Of a stretch of DNA of 64,000 nt, positions 1-8,053 are shown piece after piece (position 1 is the stretch's first letter; each line of letters starts with the position of its first letter). This DNA is from Pseudomonas sp. DTU_2021_1001937_2_SI_NGA_ILE_001. GTDB taxonomy: Bacteria > Pseudomonadota > Gammaproteobacteria > Pseudomonadales > Pseudomonadaceae. A program made the position numbers and the translations under genes. The stretch is from assembly GCF_032463525.1 (NCBI RefSeq), contig NZ_CP135971.1:2914001-2978000 (forward strand), in the 5' to 3' direction. A model generated the notes under the pieces. That model made no database searches. It was not told where the DNA came from and saw nothing but the letters and a program-made list of their open reading frames with translations.

Positions 1-819
1 GTAGCCGGCGATCTTGGCGCCGGCCTTGACGATACTCACGGCATAGCCGGCCTTGCGGTTACGGATGTCCAGGTATGGCAGGAAGAAGTCGTCGATGTAC
101 TTGCCGACGGTGGCGTGATCGTCGCGGGCGATGGCGTGGTAGAAGTCCATGGCCAGCTTCGGTACGAAGTTGAACACCGCCGAGGAGTAGACCGGTACGC
201 CCAGCGCCTTGTAGGCAGCGGCGTAGACTTCGGCGGTCGGCAGACCACCCAGGTACGAGAAGCGGTCGCCCAGGCGGCGGCGGATCGACACCATCAGTTC
301 GATGTCACCCAGGCCGTCCTTGTAGCCGATCAGGTTCGGGCAGCGCTCGGCCAGTTTTTCCAGCAGCGACGCGTTCAGGCGGCAAACGTTGCGGTTGTAA
401 ACCACCACACCGATTTTCACCGACTTGCACACAGCTTCGACGTGGGCGGCGACGCCGTCCTGGCTGGCTTCGGTCAGGTAGTGCGGCAGCAGCAGCAGGC
501 CCTTGGCGCCCAGGCGCTCGGCTTCCTGAGCCATCTCGATAGCCTGACGGGTCGCGCCACCTACACCGGCGAGGATCGGTACGCTTTTTTCGCAGGTATC
601 GACGGCAGTCTTGATGATCTGCGAGTACTCGCTGGACGACAGCGAGAAGAATTCACCGGTGCCGCCAGCGGCAAACAGCGCGCTGGCGCCGTACGGGGCC
701 AGCCACTCCAGGCGCTTGATATAGCCTTCGCGGTGGAAATCGCCCTGGGCATTGAAGTCGGTAACGGGGAAAGACAGCAAACCGTGGGAGAGGATGGACT
801 TGAGTTCTTGTGGAGTCAT
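1..819 (-). CDS. kdgD: 5-dehydro-4-deoxyglucarate dehydratase (partial, 3' end beyond the window)
   Basis: A class I aldolase-fold enzyme of the DapA superfamily. It dehydrates and decarboxylates 5-keto-4-deoxyglucarate to 2-oxoglutarate semialdehyde in glucarate/galactarate catabolism, in the cytoplasm. The 273 visible residues show the substrate loop [11 protein letters not shown] (about 50-60), a YNRN tyrosine motif near 141, and the Schiff-base lysine in LIGYKDG (about 167). The family is about 300 residues long, so roughly 30 C-terminal residues are missing. ATG at 819 is preceded by an AGGGTG ribosome site. A FadR-type regulator lies about 1 kb upstream beyond repeats and is a plausible local regulator. 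Family assignment is firm; substrate is by similarity to KdgD. Confidence 0.9.
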   Translation of the reverse strand, partial: MTPQELKSILSHGLLSFPVTDFNAQGDFHREGYIKRLEWLAPYGASALFAAGGTGEFFSLSSSEYSQIIKTAVDTCEKSVPILAGVGGATRQAIEMAQEAERLGAKGLLLLPHYLTEASQDGVAAHVEAVCKSVKIGVVVYNRNVCRLNASLLEKLAERCPNLIGYKDGLGDIELMVSIRRRLGDRFSYLGGLPTAEVYAAAYKALGVPVYSSAVFNFVPKLAMDFYHAIARDDHATVGKYIDDFFLPYLDIRNRKAGYAVSIVKAGAKIAGY

Positions 820-1056
820 TATTCGAACACCCTGGGGACATGAAGAGGAAAAGTCATCTGGCTGATTGCCGATGTCGTAAGTCATCGTACAACTGAAAGA
901 TGAATGCCACAACAGGGATTTGCGGTTTTTTCCGCAAACGGCCGTTTGAGCCGCTACAGGGCTTTATTTCCGCGGGCTGTGCGGGGACCAGCGTGCGACT
1001 TTAGTCATATGACCTCCGCCTTTCGATTGCTCAGCAAATGGTATTGAAGCAGAGAC

Positions 1057-1103
1057 GACCGGCTTCAGCCGTAAGGCGTTTTCGCGACTGAAGCCGCTTC
1101 TGG
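1057..1103. repeat. REP palindrome
   Basis: Inverted arms ACCGGCTTCAGCCG and CGACTGAAGCCGCTTCTGG form an extragenic palindrome of the Pseudomonas REP type. A further half copy (GGTAGGACCGGCTTCAGCCG) lies at about 1146-1165. Confidence 0.75.
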
Positions 1104-1182
1104 CGGGTGACAGGGCCGGCAGAAAAAATAAGGACGTCTGGCACGGGTAGGACCGGCTTCAGCCGCAATACAGGTTCAGACC

Positions 1183-1266
1183 GTGGGAGCGAGCTTGCTC
1201 GCGATAGCTGCGTCACGTTCACAGCAGATGCATGGAGTTTGCTGACCTGTGCGCGAGCAAGCTCCA
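1183..1266. repeat. REP doublet, GTGGGAGCGAGCTTGCTCGCG type
   Basis: GTGGGAGCGAGCTTGCTCGCG at the left and GCGCGAGCAAGCTCCAAC at the right form opposed arms. The spacer contains TTCACAGCAGATGCA, which recurs in doublets near 25.6, 25.7 and (in part) 33.5 kb. Confidence 0.75.
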
Positions 1267-1311
1267 ACAAAAGCCGAAGAGCTCTTAACTGACCAGTATT
1301 GGGCCTAGAAC

Positions 1312-1727
1312 CAATACTGATCTTTTAGACCAGAGCAATCTGATTTGGCGTCGCTTTTGCTTTTCGAGCACCGCTCTCACAGACGCCGCAAAACGCGACT
1401 TCGGTGCAGGCCGAGTGGAGGTGTCATGGAAGGGGGTAAGCCGGCAGGGAAGCCGGCTTAGGCGCACTGGGCCAGGGACGGCCCATTGCGCCGGCCCCCT
1501 GGAATGGCGCCGGAAGGAGGGAAGTCTGCCCGCAGGGCAGACCCAAGCCAGGAGCAATGGCTTTTGGTTACTTTTGGCGCGCAGGGCACCTGGAAACCAA
1601 AAGTAACCCGCCGTAAAGGCGGAAAGGTGACTAAAGGGCACTGATGCTGCGGCGGGTGTACCCGATCCAGATAGCCTGCCATTCGCGAGCAAGCTCCAAT
1701 GGTCTAACTGACCAGTATTGGCTCTAG
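1312..1727 (+). repeat. 416-bp dispersed palindromic element, copy A
   Basis: Nearly the same sequence occurs inverted at 25143-25558, also 416 bp long, with scattered substitutions. Inside are perfect inverted repeats, for example GGTTACTTTTGG/CCAAAAGTAACC around 1565-1607 and a GTAAGCCGGC/GCCGGCTTAG hairpin near 1437-1460. The ends carry palindromes with CAGTATTG and CAATACTG arms. There is no transposase, so it resembles a MITE or a structured non-coding element. The open frame inside is probably incidental because its end is not conserved between copies. Confidence 0.8.
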
Positions 1728-1842
1728 TCGCAATAAGGTTCAGTTAGGCCCAAAGCGCTTGATCGAACAGTATGGGCTTCAGCCGGAAAGCGTCCCGACC
1801 GAAGTCCTTGCAGAGGCGGGCTGGCGGCTGAGCAACGATCGC

Positions 1843-2592
1843 TCAGCGGGTTTGAGCAGCGGCTTCTTCGTGGGCCTGGCGCAGCCGCTCGCGGCTGTTG
1901 GTCAGGTGCAGGCGCATGGCCGCACGGGCGGCTTCGGTGTCCTGGCGCTCGATGGCTTCGTAGATCTGCTCGTGTTCGCGGCTCAGGCGCACCATGTAAT
2001 GCTGCTGGTCATCATGCGCCAGACGCGCGGAGTTCAGCCGGGTGCGCGGAATGATGCTCGCCCCCAGATGGGTCATGATGTCGGTGAAGTAGCGGTTGCC
2101 GGTGGACAGGGCGATCTGCAGGTGAAACTGGAAGTCCATGGCCACCGCGTCGCTGGCATGCGCAGCGCTTTCATTCAAGGCATCGAGGGCCTCGCGCATC
2201 GCCTGCAGTTGCTCGGGGGTACGGCGTTGCGCGGCCAGCCCTGCCGTCTCGACCTCCAGGCTGATGCGCAGTTCCAGGATCGCCAGCACATCGCGCAAGG
2301 TGACGATGGTCGCGGGGTCGATGCGAAAACCGCTGGGGCTTGGCAGGTCCAGCACGAAGGTGCCGATGCCGTGGCGGGTTTCCACCAGGCCTGAGGCCTG
2401 CAGACGGGAAATGGCCTCGCGCACCACGGTGCGGCTCACGCCCTGCTCTTCCATGATGGCCGACTCGGTGGGCAACTTGTCGCCGCGCTTGAGCTGGCCG
2501 GAACGGATACGCTCAGAGAGTTCGGTGACCAATTCCTGAGCGAGACTGCGGTGTTTCCGGCGGGCGCGGGGCGGGTTGCTTTGAGTGTCCAT
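1843..2592 (-). CDS. FadR/GntR-family transcriptional regulator
   Basis: A 249-residue cytoplasmic DNA-binding repressor. The N-terminal winged helix-turn-helix (about residues 15-80) has the GntR pattern LPTESAIMEEQGVSRTVVRE. The C-terminal all-helical FCD effector domain (about 90-235) keeps metal-ligand-like residues in DFQFHLQIA and the late REHEQIYEAI helix. I chose ATG at 2592 over the in-frame start at 2634 because the extra 14 residues look non-coding and no ribosome site precedes them. The nearest metabolic gene is kdgD, so sugar-acid catabolism is the likely target (inference from context only). The effector is unknown. Confidence 0.85.
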   Translation of the reverse strand: MDTQSNPPRARRKHRSLAQELVTELSERIRSGQLKRGDKLPTESAIMEEQGVSRTVVREAISRLQASGLVETRHGIGTFVLDLPSPSGFRIDPATIVTLRDVLAILELRISLEVETAGLAAQRRTPEQLQAMREALDALNESAAHASDAVAMDFQFHLQIALSTGNRYFTDIMTHLGASIIPRTRLNSARLAHDDQQHYMVRLSREHEQIYEAIERQDTEAARAAMRLHLTNSRERLRQAHEEAAAQTR

Positions 2593-2779
2593 ATCCAACT
2601 TGAGTCTTCTAGATAAGCGGCGAAGGTCAATCATAACGCAGCGGTTATCTGATCACACCTGTGAATAACTCCCGCCAGACCACGCCAGCCGCTGCCCGCA
2701 GGGCCCGTGAGCAGTTTCTGAATCGTGCACGGCGGCGCGAGCGCTCAAGCCCGAGGCCTGGCGTCGCTGGCCGGGCCGC

Positions 2780-3349
2780 TCAGCGGCGTACCGGGCGCTT
2801 CTGCAATTTGCGCTGCAAGGTCCGCCGATGCATGCCCAGGGCCCGCGCGGTAGCCGAGATATTGCCCTCGTGCTCGGTCAGCACGCGCTGGATGTGCTCC
2901 CACTGCAGGCGATCGACCGACATCGGGTTCTCGGGCACCAGGGTTTCCAGATTGGCATGCTCGGAGAGCAGCGCCGCCAGTACGTCATCGGCATCGGCCG
3001 GCTTGCACAGGTAGTTGCAGGCACCGCGCTTGATGGCTTCGACGGCGGTGGCGATGCTGGAGTAGCCGGTGAGGATCACCACGCGCATCTCCGGGTCCAG
3101 TTCCAGCAGCTTGGGCAGCAGCACCAGGCCGGAATCGCCATCCATCTTCAGGTCCAGCGCGGCGTACTCGGGCAGGTCCTGCTGGGCCAGGATCAGGCCC
3201 TCTTCGGCAGAGCCGGCGGTGCTCACGCGAAAGCCGCGGCGGCTCATGGCACGCGCCATGACCCGGGTGAAGGTCGCGTCGTCATCGACCAGCAGCAGGT
3301 GCGGCAGCTCTTCGCCGTCGGCCTGATCGACCTGGTTTTCATCGCTCAT
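2780..3349 (-). CDS. roxR: Redox response regulator RoxR (RegA/PrrA/ActR family)
   Basis: A 189-residue response regulator. The receiver domain (about 16-130) has the acidic pocket LLVDDD, the phospho-acceptor Asp near residue 66 in ALDLKMD, and the lysine in LCKPADADD. A Fis-type helix-turn-helix ends the protein (NISATARALGMHRRTLQRKL). This compact architecture is that of RegA/PrrA/RoxR, which adjusts respiratory oxidases and redox metabolism. The start overlaps the roxS stop by 4 bp (ATGA), so the two are translationally coupled and form a cognate pair. Confidence 0.9.
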   Translation of the reverse strand: MSDENQVDQADGEELPHLLLVDDDATFTRVMARAMSRRGFRVSTAGSAEEGLILAQQDLPEYAALDLKMDGDSGLVLLPKLLELDPEMRVVILTGYSSIATAVEAIKRGACNYLCKPADADDVLAALLSEHANLETLVPENPMSVDRLQWEHIQRVLTEHEGNISATARALGMHRRTLQRKLQKRPVRR

Positions 3350-4605
3350 GCTTGTTCTCCTCGCTTGTCACGCGGCAGGCGCAGCTCGGTGAGCGTGCCG
3401 CCCTGTTCATGACGATAGAGCCGGACCGAGCCGCCCGCACGGGTGACACTGGCCTTGCTCAGGAACAGGCCCAGGCCGAAGCCCTTGCCCTTGGTGGTGA
3501 AAAAGGGTTTGCCGATCTGCTCGGCGACCGCTGACGGCACACCCGAGCCATGATCGCGGATGCTGATGACGATCTCCGAGTGGTCCCAGTCCAGGGCCAC
3601 CTGCAGGTTCTCGGCACAGGCATCGGCGGCGTTGTTAAGCAGGTTGAGCAACGCCTGGGTGAGATCCGGGGGCGGCGCCAGCATCGGCACACTGCCCTGC
3701 CCCAGTTGCTGGAAGCGGTAGCTGACCTCAGGGCGCATCAGGTGCCAGCGGTTCAGCGACTCGTCCAGCCAGCGCGAGGCGGTCTGGTATTCCACCGCCA
3801 TGCGCCGGTTGGCCTCGGCGGCACGCACCAGGTGCTGCAGGGTGTGCTTGCACTGGCCCACCTGCTCCTGCAGCACCGCCAGATCTTCCTGCAGGCCGGG
3901 GTCGCTGTGGTCCTGGCGCATTTCCTTGAGCAGCACGCTCATGGTCGCCAGCGGGGTGCCCAATTCATGGGCGGCGCCAGCGGCCTGAGTGGCCACGGCC
4001 AGCAACTGCTCGTCACGCAAGCCCTCTTCGCGGCGCTCGGCGCGCAGTTGTTCCTGGCGGCGCAGCTCTTCGGCCATGCGCGCAGCGAAGAAGGTGATCA
4101 CCCCGGCAGCCAGCACAAAACTCAGCCACATGCCGTAGACCTGCATGTTCTCCCGGGAGATCGGGTAGTTTTCCAGCGGGTAGACCTGGGCCAGCAGCCA
4201 GGTGTAGAGGGCCAGGGCGATGCCGGACAGGATCAGCGAATAGCGCCATGGCAGGGTCACCGCAGCGATGGCCAGCGGCACCAGGTAGTAGGACACGAAC
4301 GGGTTGGTCGAACCGCCGGAGTAATACAGCAGCGCACTGTGGATGATCAGGTCGAGTGCCAGTTGCACGGCGTATTCCTGCTCGGAGACCAGCCAGGGCA
4401 TGCGCAGGCGCAACGCGGTCAGGGCACAGAGGATCGCCGAGCAGCCGAGGGTGATCGACAGTTGCAGCCACGGCAGGGGCAGTACGTTGAACAGCCAGGC
4501 GACCCCCACCGAGCCCGCCTGCGCGGCCAGCACCAGAATACGGATGAAGGTCAGGCGCCACAGATTTTGCCGAGTGGCGGAAAGCATTAGGACGGGGACG
4601 AGCAT
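3346..4605 (-). CDS. roxS: Redox sensor histidine kinase RoxS (RegB/PrrB family)
   Basis: A 419-residue inner-membrane kinase. About six hydrophobic segments fill the first 190 residues, followed by the H-box AAGAAHELGTPLATMSV and a HATPase domain with NAADAC, GSGVP and GKGFGLGLFLS. RegB-type kinases sense the ubiquinone pool or respiratory flux and phosphorylate RegA/RoxR. I placed the start at ATG 4605, preceded by AGGAGAG at good spacing, rather than the upstream in-frame ATG at 4869, whose extra residues look non-coding. It precedes roxR with a 4-bp overlap and is divergent from the SIMPL gene. Confidence 0.9.
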   Translation of the reverse strand: MLVPVLMLSATRQNLWRLTFIRILVLAAQAGSVGVAWLFNVLPLPWLQLSITLGCSAILCALTALRLRMPWLVSEQEYAVQLALDLIIHSALLYYSGGSTNPFVSYYLVPLAIAAVTLPWRYSLILSGIALALYTWLLAQVYPLENYPISRENMQVYGMWLSFVLAAGVITFFAARMAEELRRQEQLRAERREEGLRDEQLLAVATQAAGAAHELGTPLATMSVLLKEMRQDHSDPGLQEDLAVLQEQVGQCKHTLQHLVRAAEANRRMAVEYQTASRWLDESLNRWHLMRPEVSYRFQQLGQGSVPMLAPPPDLTQALLNLLNNAADACAENLQVALDWDHSEIVISIRDHGSGVPSAVAEQIGKPFFTTKGKGFGLGLFLSKASVTRAGGSVRLYRHEQGGTLTELRLPRDKRGEQA

Positions 4606-4819
4606 GAGCTCTCCTGCTGGGCGCAACGCGCGCGGGTGGATCGGAGCGAGTATAACCAAGGCAGGCCGGCTACCGGCAACGCTGCGGCAATGCGCCACAG
4701 CGATGAGGCACGTGGATAAAGGCCTGCACGCAGACCGGAACCGCAACCTTTTCCCGGTAGTCTTATGCCACGGCCCGGCCAGACTGCCAGCCAGGGCCAT
4801 TCGCCAACAAGGAGTTCCC

Positions 4820-5536
4820 ATGCTTAGACTTCGCCCTGCCGCCGCCCTCCTGGGCCTCGGTGCCGCCATCCTGGCCAGTGCCCCGGCCCTGGCCGACGAA
4901 CCCCGCTATAACCAGGTGTCGCTGCGCGCCGAAGTGGACAAGGAAGTACCCCGCGACCTGATGGAAGTCACGCTGTACACCGAAGCCCAGGACAGCGACC
5001 CGGCCAAGCTCGCCAAACAGGTCACCGAAGCGCTGAACAAGGCCCTGGGCCAGGCCCGCCAGGTCAAGAACATCGATGTTCGCCAGGGCAGCCGCAACAG
5101 CTTTCCGATCTACGACGACAAGGGCCAGAAGATCACCGGCTGGCGCGAGCGTGCCGAGGTACGCCTGGAAAGCGCCGACTTCGCCGCGCTGTCGCAGCTG
5201 ACCGGTGAAATGCTCACCGACCTCAAGATGGACAGCATGAACTTCGCCATCTCCTCGGCCACCCGCAAGACCAGCGAAGACGCCCTGATCAAGGACGCCG
5301 TGGCAGCCTTCAAGTCGCGCGCCGAACTGGTCACCCAGGCCATGGGCGGCCAGGGCTACAAGGTCGTCAACCTGAACCTCAACACGACGGGTTCGCCACA
5401 GCCGTTCCTGCCGGCCCCGGCACCGATGAGCATGAAGCTCGACCGCGCCGAAGCCGCCGTCACCCCGGATGTGGAAGCTGGTACCGCCAAGGTCAGCGTG
5501 ACCGCCAACGGCACCATCGAAGTGCAGATCCCCTGA
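4820..5536 (+). CDS. Periplasmic SIMPL (DUF541) domain protein
   Basis: A 238-residue exported protein. It starts with a clear Sec signal peptide (hydrophobic LLGLGAAILAS, cleavage after ALA near residue 24) followed by one SIMPL/DUF541 domain, as in E. coli YggE and the Brucella 26-kDa periplasmic immunogen. Members are linked to oxidative or envelope stress, but no biochemical activity is established. ATG 4820 follows AAGGAG. It is divergent from roxS across 214 bp, the same neighbourhood I recall for P. aeruginosa PA4495. A hairpin with a pyrimidine-rich tail follows the stop. Confidence 0.8.
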   Translation: MLRLRPAAALLGLGAAILASAPALADEPRYNQVSLRAEVDKEVPRDLMEVTLYTEAQDSDPAKLAKQVTEALNKALGQARQVKNIDVRQGSRNSFPIYDDKGQKITGWRERAEVRLESADFAALSQLTGEMLTDLKMDSMNFAISSATRKTSEDALIKDAVAAFKSRAELVTQAMGGQGYKVVNLNLNTTGSPQPFLPAPAPMSMKLDRAEAAVTPDVEAGTAKVSVTANGTIEVQIP

Positions 5537-5564
5537 TCCACACCGCCCGGCTTGCCGGGCGACA

Positions 5565-5586
5565 GGTCCCGCCGGCTGGCGGGACC
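5565..5586 (+). terminator. Probable intrinsic terminator after the SIMPL gene
   Basis: Stem GGTCCCGCC/GGCGGGACC with a 4-nt loop, followed by CTTTCTCTCT. A second strong hairpin, CGCCCGGC/GCCGGGCG at 5544-5561, sits just before it. It separates the SIMPL gene from the Het-C-like gene. Confidence 0.6.
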
Positions 5587-5733
5587 CTTTCTCTCTCGCC
5601 GGTGCGGACACTCCTGCCGGCGACGCTTGACGATCCCACAGTTTGCGGCGCCCCGCGCCGATAGGCCTGCTTGCCCTGAACAGTAAGCTCCAGTCCCGTA
5701 CACCTTCATTCACCACCCGAAGAGGAATCACGG

Positions 5734-7959
5734 ATGACTCCTGTCATGGCACAGACTCGGCCCCTCGGCCGACGCCATCATCACCGCCTGCCGATGGGCA
5801 GGCCCACCACAAGCGACCTGGCGTTACGCGTCCAGCCCCGGCCAGCGGCCTATCTGCACAGCCCCTTTGCCCTGGAGCAGCTCACCGCCCTGGCGCGCGA
5901 CTGCCTGGAGCCCGAATTCGTCATGCTGCTGGCCCCGGTGTTCGGCCTGGACCTTTCACCCCAGGTCTACGCCCGGCTCAGGGCGGCCTTGCTGCAGGAG
6001 CGCCTGGCGTCGCCGGCATGCCAGATCGTCCAGAATGGCTTCTATCCGGCCGAGTACGACCCACAGACCCGCACCCTGCTCATTCACCTCGCGGCGCTGG
6101 AACACATCCGGGCCAACCCGCAGCGAACCTGGGAACTGCTGGAGATCCTTCTCCACGAATTCGGTCATTATCTCGACACCGTGCTGCGCGAGGACCTGGC
6201 CGAACCCTTCGTTCGCCGCGACGCCTCCGGCGAGGAGGGTGTGCGCTACGCAGAACGCCTGGCCAGCGCCGGCTGGAACACGCAGCAGCCCACCCTGCTG
6301 GCCCGCTACACCGACCTGCAGGGCGAGACGGTCGAGCTGTATGTCGAGGCGCCAGCAGCGCTGCGGCGCATTCTGCGCGACCACCGCTCACTCGGCATGC
6401 TGCCCTCGGGCACGCTGCATCGGCATCGCGAGCGTTTCGAAGCCACCGATCACCACGACGGCCATTTCAGCCACCAGCGTCTTGAACAGGGGCTGTTGAC
6501 CCTGGGCTTTTCCGAGATGGAGCGAGAGCAGGTCTACTTCGGCAACTGGCTGCGCGATTATTCGCAGTTGCTCGACCCCAAGCTGGTGCGGGGTCCGCGC
6601 ATGGCCAAGGCCTTTCCCACGCTGCTGTCCCGAGAAGCGCTGACCGACATCGTCGACATCCTCGCTTCCCGCCAGTTCGCCGAACAGCGCCTGCAGGACC
6701 GCGAAGCGTTTCGGGTGACCGACGCCCGCCTGGGTGTCTACCGCCCCACCGAGCACATCGACAACCCCCGTGTGGAGCCGCCGGTCCCCTTCGACCCGGC
6801 CGAACGCGACTGCGACTTCGAGCCCTGGGTGTTGCCCGAGGACGAAGTGCTGCAGGTCGACCCGCAGACGTCCCTGAAGCGCTATATCCAGCGCTCGGTG
6901 GACTACCTGCAGGAACAGTTGCGCGTCGCCATGCAGGCCGGGCGCAACAGCGACGGCCTGCACGCTTTCGGCGCCGCGCTGCATGTCCTCGAAGACCTGT
7001 TCGCCCACTCCAACTTCGTCGAACTGGCGCTGAACAAGCTGGGCCACGCCGTGCTGCCCTGGACCTCTCCGGCACAGTGCCGTCACGGGCTGCCGCTGGT
7101 GACCGGGCGCTTCGCCGGCGCTGACGTCATCGCCAGCCTGGCACCGCCCGTGGCGCGCCTGGTCGCCCCGGCGCAGAACTGGGCATTCACCCTCGCCCAG
7201 CCGGGGCAGCGCTCCGACAACGAATTGATGTTGCTGGTGCTGCTGCGCGAACACCCGGACCCGCGCTACCTCAAGGACTACAGCCGCTGGCTGGAATTCT
7301 GCGATGAAGTCAGGGCCAGCAAGCTCTATCCCCTCGTCAAGTTCAAGGCCTGGGCCGAAGCCGCGCCGCTGCGCCTGCTCAACAACGCCTGGAACGAAGT
7401 GCAGCGTGGCCTGCTGACACTGCTCGGCAACCAGGTCGACGAAGCGCAGATTTTCCTGGAGGGCGACCCGAACCGTAACGGCTCCACCGACCCTACGCAT
7501 TCGCAACTGGCCAAGGATCACGGCGACCATCCGTTGCACGAAGCCGCCGCGCTGCTGGCCGAGCGAGCCGTCATGCGCGTCGCCCAGGCCATGCTCGCGC
7601 ACTGGAACGGCCAGCCGGAAGAAGACCCGCTGGCCCTGGCGGCCAGTTACTTCGCCCACCCGCAAGACACCGACTGGCAGGACGAACTGCTGGCCGAATG
7701 GGCCCTGGCGAATCCGGCACGGGTCGAGCAGGCCAGCTCGCTCAGCGACCTGAAGAAACTCCAGGATCAGGCCCTCCAGCACAGCCTGGGCGCCCTGCAG
7801 CACCTGGCCGAAGAGACCCAGGCCACCTGGCACTACCTGCAGCGCACCTTCGAGAGCTGGCTGGCGCAATGGCCAGACTTCAAGGAATCGGAGCTGTGGA
7901 AATGGCTGGGCGATCGACTGGACGGCGCCGAACCGCCACCGCAGGGGTTAGAACCGTGA
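5734..7959 (+). CDS. Large HExxH protein with a Het-C-like region
   Basis: A 741-residue protein with no signal peptide or obvious membrane span. A zinc-metallopeptidase-like motif HEFGHYLD lies at residues 141-148. Around 415-435 is a histidine/acid-rich helix (LHVLEDLFAHSNFVEL) that resembles the core of the Het-C family, first known from fungal heterokaryon incompatibility. Bacterial relatives are mostly uncharacterised; some are proposed as polymorphic or type VI toxins. ATG 5734 follows AGAGGA. No VgrG, PAAR, immunity or chaperone gene is adjacent: the neighbours are a SIMPL gene and the dpp locus. Het-C assignment is moderate; function is unknown. Confidence 0.6.
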   Translation: MTPVMAQTRPLGRRHHHRLPMGRPTTSDLALRVQPRPAAYLHSPFALEQLTALARDCLEPEFVMLLAPVFGLDLSPQVYARLRAALLQERLASPACQIVQNGFYPAEYDPQTRTLLIHLAALEHIRANPQRTWELLEILLHEFGHYLDTVLREDLAEPFVRRDASGEEGVRYAERLASAGWNTQQPTLLARYTDLQGETVELYVEAPAALRRILRDHRSLGMLPSGTLHRHRERFEATDHHDGHFSHQRLEQGLLTLGFSEMEREQVYFGNWLRDYSQLLDPKLVRGPRMAKAFPTLLSREALTDIVDILASRQFAEQRLQDREAFRVTDARLGVYRPTEHIDNPRVEPPVPFDPAERDCDFEPWVLPEDEVLQVDPQTSLKRYIQRSVDYLQEQLRVAMQAGRNSDGLHAFGAALHVLEDLFAHSNFVELALNKLGHAVLPWTSPAQCRHGLPLVTGRFAGADVIASLAPPVARLVAPAQNWAFTLAQPGQRSDNELMLLVLLREHPDPRYLKDYSRWLEFCDEVRASKLYPLVKFKAWAEAAPLRLLNNAWNEVQRGLLTLLGNQVDEAQIFLEGDPNRNGSTDPTHSQLAKDHGDHPLHEAAALLAERAVMRVAQAMLAHWNGQPEEDPLALAASYFAHPQDTDWQDELLAEWALANPARVEQASSLSDLKKLQDQALQHSLGALQHLAEETQATWHYLQRTFESWLAQWPDFKESELWKWLGDRLDGAEPPPQGLEP

Positions 7960-8053
7960 GTGCTGACGAGCGAACCATCTGATCTTGTAGGCAAAGCCAT
8001 CAGTGCGGCATGCTCCATCGACACGCCAATCCACGCCCGACGATGGGGAATTC

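Larger units (their letters stand above)
820..1842. other. Gene-free, repeat-rich interval
   Basis: About 1 kb without a convincing gene. It should hold the kdgD promoter, which I could not place, near 830-1000. The rest is REP palindromes (about 1057-1103 and 1183-1266) and a 416-bp dispersed repeat (1312-1727). Short open frames here lie inside repeats and do not look coding. Confidence 0.75.

Noticed and set aside
1285..1692. Open frames inside the 416-bp repeat (also 25178-25534) that look like a conserved protein
   Set aside because: The similarity comes from the repeat itself. Differences between copies often change amino acids, and the C-terminal ends differ (135 versus 118 residues).
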